A stretch of 64,000 nt of DNA from Tachypleus tridentatus (taxonomy: Eukaryota; Arthropoda; Merostomata; Xiphosura; Limulidae), in the NCBI RefSeq assembly GCF_004210375.1, contig NC_134833.1:49656782-49720781 (forward strand), in the 5' to 3' direction. A program made the position numbers and the translations under genes. Shown here in pieces: positions 57,060 to 64,000 of the stretch (its first letter is position 1; each line of letters starts with the position of its first letter). The notes under the pieces are model-generated. The model made no database searches. It saw only the letters and a list, made by a program, of their open reading frames with translations, and had not been told where the DNA came from.

Positions 57060-60000
57060 AAACTTAAGAAAATTGTGTTCTAGCTTTCAATAAAGGAGAA
57101 TGTGTGAACTTTTAAAAGCCAAGCAGATCCTTCACTCTCAAAGACAAATGTATCATATATTTAACGCAATCAAAAACTTTTAACTAACTTTTGGCACTCC
57201 TGTATATTAATTCTTGCATACATTAAATTACATCTTCAAAAAGTAAAATCAATTATGATGTAATAAAAATATAAGTATGTACAATAATAGAAGTCGGTGT
57301 GTTAAATGTAAAAAAACAACAACACTTATTTAAGTGTTTTCCAATTTTACTGATACTATCTAAGGAATTTACGTTATGTTATTAAAACAATATATTGTTT
57401 CCCAAATTTTACAAATACTAGTATTGACTGTAATCAATTTTCATCATGTATAACACAAGAGTTTCCAAACAAAATTTGAAGTAACAAAGAACAGATAACT
57501 TAAGTTACTTGTTAAAGCATACATTTCAGCAGTTACGTCCTGCAGGTTGAACTGATTTTTGTTTAAATTAACTTAGTACACTATTTATCAATGCAAACAG
57601 ACAATAGCTAAAAGAACAATTCATATCAAACATGGGTCTTAATTCTTTGATAAAAAGTATAAGTGGTTTATCTGGTTAATGATTCATGTATAACTTTAAT
57701 GGGAATTGTTGGATTATTCGTACTGTAAGAATGTATGTACCTGGTTTTTCAAGTATTAACAATTTCAACCGAACTTTTGAATTTGAATAAAATGAAACTT
57801 TACACTATACTGGGCAAGAATATTCATCTTACTTAAAAGATGACCTATTATGAATGTGTATCCGTATTGCAGAGTTATCGGGCCGATAACCGTAATTTTT
57901 TTACAGTGTAACTGGAAACTATTTAAAGTGTGCATGGTCTCCTTTGTTTAAGGAGAAACTCCTGAAATATCGAACGTTTCCATTTTTTAATACACTTTGG
58001 TTTAGGAGTTAGACATAAATACCTAATCAGTTAAATGAGTTAATTATTACCTTCCACAAAATAGGGTATGTAATTAGCGTTTAATGAGATCATTAGGGAT
58101 TTAACAAAATAGAAAGAAAGAGAACGTAAGTTAACGTTGAACATTATACAGCTTTTGTTTCCTGAACAGATACCGTCAGTTAGTGATTATAATACCAATG
58201 TGCATTATCATACTGTTTGTATGGTAAAGAGACAGGATTTTAATTTGTTTATAATAAAATGATGATTGTATTTCAATTACATGGTAAACAAAATTCGTCA
58301 CATTCGTTCAGTTGCTGTAAGGACAAGTAACGACTTTCGAAACTACAGTATGTAAAACACGCTGTCTTTTTTATCTGTTAATTTACAAAGGATTGTCATT
58401 TTTTTCTCACCAATATTTAACTTTTTCTTGGCACTTATACGCATTTCCGTAAACATTAACATAAAACTTGCTGATAGCCAGATTCGGTTAAGTTAACTTT
58501 ATTCTTGTGCTATTTACTCCTCATTAAGAGTCATTTCCATTTGATATGGTACTGCTGGAGATTACTCTTAGACCCGTTCTGATGTTTTCTCTTGTTACAT
58601 CAGTCGTGTGTAAAGTTTCAAAATACCCGAGGATTGTCTTTCTAAGCCTTATCCATTTCTTTGTTAATACGGATGTTACTCATCCTTAAAAGCAATCGTT
58701 TCAGCGTCATCCGTTTGGAGCACTTGGCAAAGGCTGGTAACATTGCTGTTTCTTTTGTGTCATCCGTGCCTCACAGCCAAATCTTCTGTCTACTATTTTA
58801 TTCATATCACTCAAATCAATTGTGTCCTAGTTGTTCTGCTAACCATCTTGTTTCAACTGTTATTATTCTTATTTGAAGTATCGCAAACCAACTTTTTACT
58901 AAATACTGTAATATTCAACCGAGATCCTCAAGAAATAAAGAACAGAGAAAGACACAGAGAGAGAAAATTCAAACTCACACAGGTGGTATGCTTTGGATTA
59001 TAACCCTTATAAAACTGTTCTGAAAGATTAATTGAAATATATTTCAATACATGATTGTTAAATATCTCTTATGCTTTCATTGTCTGTTAGGAGTAACTCT
59101 GTGAAAAAGTTATTCAAATATAGAATTTGGAACATAAATTATTTGCGACAGTTTCACAATCAACCATTTACGAAAACCACTCATATTAATTAATAGAGTG
59201 TATGTAGAATGGATATCGCTCTATGGCCAAGTTGTTAATACCTATGCTATTAATAAGATGATCTCAGTTAAGAATTTCACGTAGAACCAAGTGAAACCAA
59301 GTTCTATCATGTTAGATTTTTCTACAAAATATGTGATTGAAATTATCCCTACTTATTTTTCTAATGTACATTCCAGTTTCCTTGTAACATTTGATGAAAA
59401 TAATTTATTTTTATTTTAAAATTTTCTAAAAGAATTTTGAATTGGATCAAAATGAAGTAACAGCATTGACGCCATCTAGTAAAAAGATATTGAACTTCTT
59501 TAATTTACAATGTTGTTTCTTTCACTTGACAAAGTTTCAGCAATTTTTTCTTTCATATATATAGTATATATTTAAATATATCTATTAAGAGTATATTGAG
59601 TTTTCATTTTTATGCTCTAATATAAACACTACAAAAAGAATAAGTTCTGTAACCCATAATGCTGAAAATGACGAATCACGAATTAATTTCCAAGTAATTG
59701 ATTTTAAGACTTATACTTCCTTCTTAAAGTTTTCCCTTCGTTTCACTCATTATTTACAACGAAAAACATTTTTTCCGATAAAATATTTCATTTTCTTCTT
59801 TGAATATGAATAAAACATCTCTTTTGGTCCCACATTTCCTATAATTTAATAATTCACCTTCTCTGTAAATATACTAAATATTTCACCGATTTCAAAATAT
59901 ATTCTAAGATGAACGAAATATTTTGTGACGTTAAATAAAATATAGCTTCATTAGGTCAAAATTTACGTGGCAAAAAATAATTTACTGTTTGTTTGGTCCT

Positions 60001-60480
60001 GTAAATTCTGTTAGTAACTTTCGATTGAAACATGCATTTAGGAATAAATTAACAATTAATGAAATAGCTGAGCCTACTTTTATCATGTAATGTATTGGTC
60101 AAATAATGCAGATGTAAGTTTTCGATACTAAAATCATTGAGATAAGTTATTAAATCGTGTATTTACTGTTGTCTTGAAAAACATAGATATTAAATGTAAA
60201 AGCCTTACCAAACAGGCAATATATTCATTTCTTCACTAACGCAGGATACATTATTTATGTAGACATTTTTATTTTATATTCAACAAGAGCAAAAAATAAT
60301 GAAAAAAATATAAATATTAATTAATTTCATGTGTTAACGTACAAGTGCAAAGTAATGTTAAACAATCAAATTATAACACAAAATACATTGTTACCCATTT
60401 TGTATGTTGTTCGACGTTTGTTTTGTGGTTGATTTCAATGCACCCGCCCTCTTCCAAATAGAATTGTCATCGGTCATTAC
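57060..60480. other. AT-rich intergenic DNA, no supported gene
   Basis: Overlapping plus ORFs at 58661-58876 and 58743-59003 lie in a slightly GC-richer stretch (58540-58860), but neither strand gives a recognisable family. The rest is featureless. Confidence 0.35.
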
Positions 60481-60493
60481 CTCATTTCAATGT

Positions 60494-60762
60494 GGGTAGG
60501 TGGGTTAAGGTGTTCGAATCGTAATCTGAAGGTCGCGGGTTTGAATCCCCATCACACTAAACATGCTCGCCTTTTCAGCCATGGGGGCGTTATAATGTTT
60601 TGGTCAATCCCACTATTCTTTGGTAAAAGAGCAGCCTAAGAGTTGGCGGTGAATGGTGATGACTAGCTGCCTTTCCTCTAGTCTTACACTGCTAAATTAG
60701 GGACGGCTAGCACAGATAGCCCTCGAGTAGCTTTGTGCGAAATTAAAAATAAAAACATACAA
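60494..60762 (+). mobile_element. tRNA-headed SINE (family 1), first bases missing, perfect 12-bp target duplication
   Basis: The copy starts at gggtaggtgggttaaggtgt, lacking the first dozen bases of the head. The duplication tcatttcaatgt is exact at 60482-60493 and 60763-60774. Confidence 0.92.
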
Positions 60763-60775
60763 TCATTTCAATGTA

Positions 60776-61760
60776 CAAAAAACACAATATCGACGTTAAG
60801 TTGAGAGTTTAATAATAAACATTTACAGACACTAAACTATCACTTTCTAATTTTCCTTCGGCATAAAAAAAATGTAGTCCTAACAAGATGTATTTCTGCA
60901 GGGTCTCTTAAAGTGTCCTATTTCAAGAGTAAATAAAAAAAGAGCACGAGTAACAAGTATTTTTATTTATTTCTTTTGAAGTTCATACGTCATGCTGCGT
61001 TGTAGACTATAGAGTGCATTGTTTTTCTCGTGGGTCGTAGCATATGCACATTTTATTGATGTCACGACAGTACAAATTGCAACATTCAGCGTTTATTATA
61101 CATCAGCATTTTTGTGTCTACTGATTGATTGACAGACAGACAATATACTACTTTGTATATAAAAGTAGTTAAAATAGGTGATGCATTCCATAGCTTTTGG
61201 CCCCCTTTCGGGAGAACGAAAATGATTCTTATTCTGTTTTAAATGCAGTTAAAATATGATACAAAGTGTAAAAAGTTCACTAGGATTATTATAATGTTTC
61301 AAGTGATAAGAACGAGAATAAGAAAGGGATAAAGTAAAAATTAAAGTGAAAATAACCTAAAGAAGTTTTAGTGTTGATAAAAATAAATCAACTTGAAAAT
61401 AAAATCACATTAATAGAAAAAAGTATTATAAAGAAATTAATATTAGCGTGTGTATAGACGTAGGTCATAATATTTTTTTCAGAATCATTTTAATGTTCCT
61501 ATGTTAACATTTGAATAGCATTGTAGAGTGTTTGAATGATCATTTCATATTTTATGTTAGTTCAAACACATAGGCATTAAAGAATTAGTTAATCACATTA
61601 TAACTTTGCGACGAATAGGATAATTTTTTTAGTTAAAATAATGCATTTAGAACATAATAAAGTTATACATAATAGGGGTATATTTTGAAATTGAGGATAA
61701 CCACATTGTTATAATATGAATATGTTATGCTGGAAAGGTAAATGTCTGAATAAGTTGTAA
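60776..61760. other. AT-rich intergenic DNA, nothing recognised
   Basis: It lies between the SINE and the mariner end. No feature was seen. Confidence 0.4.
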
Positions 61761-61762
61761 TA

Positions 61763-62669
61763 CGAGGTCTGTTCAAAAAATACGCGGACTGGCGTCATAA
61801 AACAAAATGTACTTTATTTAGAAATTACAGGTCTGGGACCCCTTCAAAGTACTCTCCTCTCCAACGCACACACTTATCCTAACGGTGTTTCCACTTGTTG
61901 AAACAGTCCTGGTACGCTTCTTTTGTAATGTCCTCCAGCTCCTTCGTCGCATTTGCCTTAATCTCGGGAATCGTCTCAAATCTTCTTCCTTTCAAGGGTC
62001 TTTTGAGTTTGAGGAACAAGAACAAATCGCAAGGAGCAAGGTCAGGTGAGTAGAGGGGGTGGGAAAGAACAGTTATCGAGTGTTTGGCCAAAAACTCACG
62101 AGTTCTGAGGGCTGAATTTCGCAGCAACGCGGTGCATCTTCAATTTTTCGGTCAAAATATCGTAACAAGGTCCAACTGATATCCCACATTCTTCAGCAAG
62201 CTTTCTGACAGTCAGACGTCGATTTGCCCGCACCAGGGTGTTGATTTTGTCGACGTGTGAGTCGTCAGTTGACGTGGAAGGACGTCCAGGACGCTCATCA
62301 TCTTCAATGGACTGTCGACCATCCTTAAAACGTTCATGCCACTTGAAACATGCCGTACGCTTCATAGCAACATCACCGTAAACCGTGTTAAGCATAGCAA
62401 AAGTTTCAGTTGCAGATTTTCCAAGTTTAACACAAAATTTCACAGCAAGTCGTTGCTCCTTCAGGTCATTCATTCTGAAATCCGCCAAACGAAAAAATCG
62501 CACTTCATTTAAAACCGCGTAGCTAATACACAAATGAATATATCTGCAATCGGGAAATGGCGTCGTAATCAGCTGATATGTGCAAACCTAGCGACACCAA
62601 GCGGATTCCCCTTGAACTAACCTGAGCCGCGCAATTCAAACAGTCCGCGTATTTTTTGAACAGCCCTCG
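61763..62669 (-). mobile_element. mariner element, 907 bp, internally deleted, with intact-looking ends
   Basis: The inverted repeats begin cgaggtctgttcaaaaaata on the left and end with the complement of cgagggctgttcaaaaaata on the right, matching over about 28 bp. TA flanks are at 61761-61762 and 62670-62671. Normal mariners are about 1.3 kb, so some 400 bp are missing. Confidence 0.9.
61879..62533 (-). pseudogene. mariner transposase with central catalytic part deleted
   Basis: The first open part (62533 to 62096) carries the N-terminal helix-turn-helices: RLAVKFCVKLGKSATETFAM, then CFKWHERFKDGRQSIEDDER with PGRPSTS, and VRKLAEECGISVGPCYDIL. The second (62127 to 61879, another frame) has the C-terminal HPLYSPDLAPCDLFLFLKLK with the third catalytic Asp of DD34D. 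The segment with the first two catalytic Asp residues (normally around the DETW motif onward) is missing; the join lies near 62110 after RVAAKF and is out of frame. Both open parts look little mutated, so deletion is fairly recent. Confidence 0.9.
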
Positions 62670-62671
62670 TA

Positions 62672-62986
62672 TACTTGTAAACTGAAATTTTGTTGTTAAT
62701 ATAAAATTTGTTTCATAGAAGAGTAAAGCTTTGGTAATAAAGATGAAATTTGTTGATATTTGTATTATATATTATGTAACAATTTTTAATTTCATGTAAC
62801 CAATGTAATGATTTTCATAGCTTAAACATAACTATACACTAACGACAATGTTAACAAAAATGCTCCAATATTTTTAATGCTTGCAAAAATAAAAATACAT
62901 ATCCAACATCAGTTTGTATGGAATTTACAATCAGTGAATCCAACCTGAGTATCAAATAAAATTTACTTTTATAAAATATAATAGTA
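62672..62986. other. AT-rich spacer, nothing recognised
   Basis: It lies between the mariner and the palindromic insert at 63002. Confidence 0.4.
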
Positions 62987-63001
62987 GATTTGTAAATCAG
63001 T

Positions 63002-63146
63002 GATGTCGAGAAAACTCACTTGTAGAGAAATATATATGTAAAAACGGCTCGTTTGGGTTGAGAATTTTTTTTTACGTAGAGGAGTGAACAACGTTGTTCT
63101 CTCAACCCAAAATTTTCTCAACCTAAACGAGCCGTTTTTACATATG
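63002..63146. mobile_element. Palindromic insert of Penelope-terminus type, core missing
   Basis: Arms tatgtaaaaacggctcgttt (from about 63035) and their complement (to about 63145) are near-perfect and extend through gggttgagaa/ttctcaacc. In the centre lies gaacaacgttgttc, a perfect 14-bp palindrome made of the sequences that flank the hammerhead-like core in the 34.1-kb element. A direct repeat, gatttgtaaatcagt (62987-63001) and gatttgtagatcagt (63147-63161), flanks the insert. The minus ORF at 62969-63181 is translated palindrome. Confidence 0.55.
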
Positions 63147-63164
63147 GATTTGTAGATCAGTTGA

Positions 63165-64000
63165 GGAGGTAATGATGTCATATAATTTTATTACTATGTA
63201 CTTTTAAAATCTTTACTTTTTTCTTATGAAGAAAGAATAAAAAGCAGTGCACAATCGTTAATAGTTTATTTTAAATTAAGAATAAAAGCTAGTGTCAATT
63301 TATGTGCTATAAAATTACAAATAATTTGTTCCTGTTAATTACAACTTCAATTTTAGATCACAATATTTTATAAAAAACAAATACATTATTCCATCACATC
63401 TTACATGAGTATATCTAAAACTGTGCAAAAGAAGCTACATTTTCGTAGCAATGCAACAAAATTGAACTCAAGTACATTGTGCTTTGAGAATAGATTATTT
63501 CTAGGAATATATCTTTTAACTGTCAATTAAAATGATAAAAACCAAGCTTAGTTATCTCTTTCCACTGGCAGAAAAAGTTCAACACTCTGCCAATAGTATG
63601 TTACTAGTGGTAACATGCGACATCTACCATTATATTTCATTCGAAAATAAAATTAGCAGGTGAAATACTTTGTAAGTTGACAAGAATGTTTCCAAAATAT
63701 TTAGTTTTAAAAATAATTTTGATCTTTTTTAGTATTTATAATAAAAATTCTTATTTAATGAAATTATTTCCACTCGATCTCTGAACAGTTCAAGTGCAAG
63801 GTGATTTTTTACAGGATGTACAAAAATACTATTTTACTTCATAATTTTCGCAGTTTATTTCCAAAATCTTTATAACCTCACAAATGAATATCAGTTTTTA
63901 AGGTAAGTGTTTGTATTTTATCGTCCAACTCTATATCGGTAGTAAAGTAGTTTAATTATATTTTAAATGTAACACAGTACTAGTAGAGAAAGAAAGTTAA
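63165..64000. other. AT-rich DNA to the window end, nothing recognised
   Basis: No coding frame or repeat family was recognised in this last stretch. Confidence 0.4.

Noticed and set aside
58661-59003. Two overlapping plus ORFs
   Set aside because: I tried to read retroelement motifs on both strands and found none convincing.

Overview
The window looks like AT-rich (roughly two-thirds A+T by eye), gene-poor animal nuclear DNA. There are no bacterial-style gene runs. Almost everything recognisable is a mobile element or a tandem repeat. About 18 copies of one tRNA-headed SINE, more than a dozen copies of two other tRNA-headed SINEs, deletion derivatives of Tc1 and mariner transposons, a fragment of an RTE-like non-LTR retrotransposon and two palindromic Penelope-terminus-like elements point to an arthropod. 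From memory the SINE heads resemble sequences common in chelicerates, especially horseshoe crabs. That assignment is inference, not demonstrated here.

Layout. 0-6 kb: unique AT-rich DNA with two minisatellites, at 0.93 kb (period about 40 bp) and 5.37 kb (54-bp units in a 163-bp higher-order repeat). 6.6-13 kb: SINEs, a heavily decayed multicopy-type gene (7.27-8.49 kb), a Tc1 element with long IR/DR ends and a deleted catalytic domain (9.43-10.52 kb), and a divergent duplicated segment on either side of it. 15.1 kb and 27.4 kb: minisatellites. 18.70-19.70 kb and 29.92-30.91 kb: two near-twin internally deleted Tc1 copies of 994 and 993 bp. 34.1 kb: a palindrome whose loop carries a degenerate hammerhead-ribozyme-like core. 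36-40 kb: SINEs, including a 45-bp tail-only insertion. 40.8-46.2 kb: a 33-bp minisatellite, a satellite-bearing inverted repeat flanking a short coding-looking segment, SINEs, and a 53-bp minisatellite.

47.76-48.80 kb holds the best host-gene candidate. It is a single-exon minus-strand ORF of 132 codons with a strong start context, a TATA/E-box/E2F-like/CRE-like upstream region, a nuclear-localisation-like basic cluster, and a DSGYNS motif matching the beta-TrCP/Slimb phosphodegron. 50.3-51.9 kb is a nest of elements: Tc1 pieces on both sides of an RTE-like reverse transcriptase fragment that itself holds a SINE. 54.5 kb has a possible internal exon with good splice sites. 61.76-62.67 kb is a deleted mariner with intact termini. 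63.0 kb is a second palindrome of the Penelope-terminus type, lacking its core and flanked by a 15-bp direct repeat.

The elements do not form a pathway. The main biological content is the candidate degron-bearing gene, the ribozyme-like palindromes, the modular SINE families that share one 3' domain, and deleted transposons that keep termini and could be moved by transposase from elsewhere.
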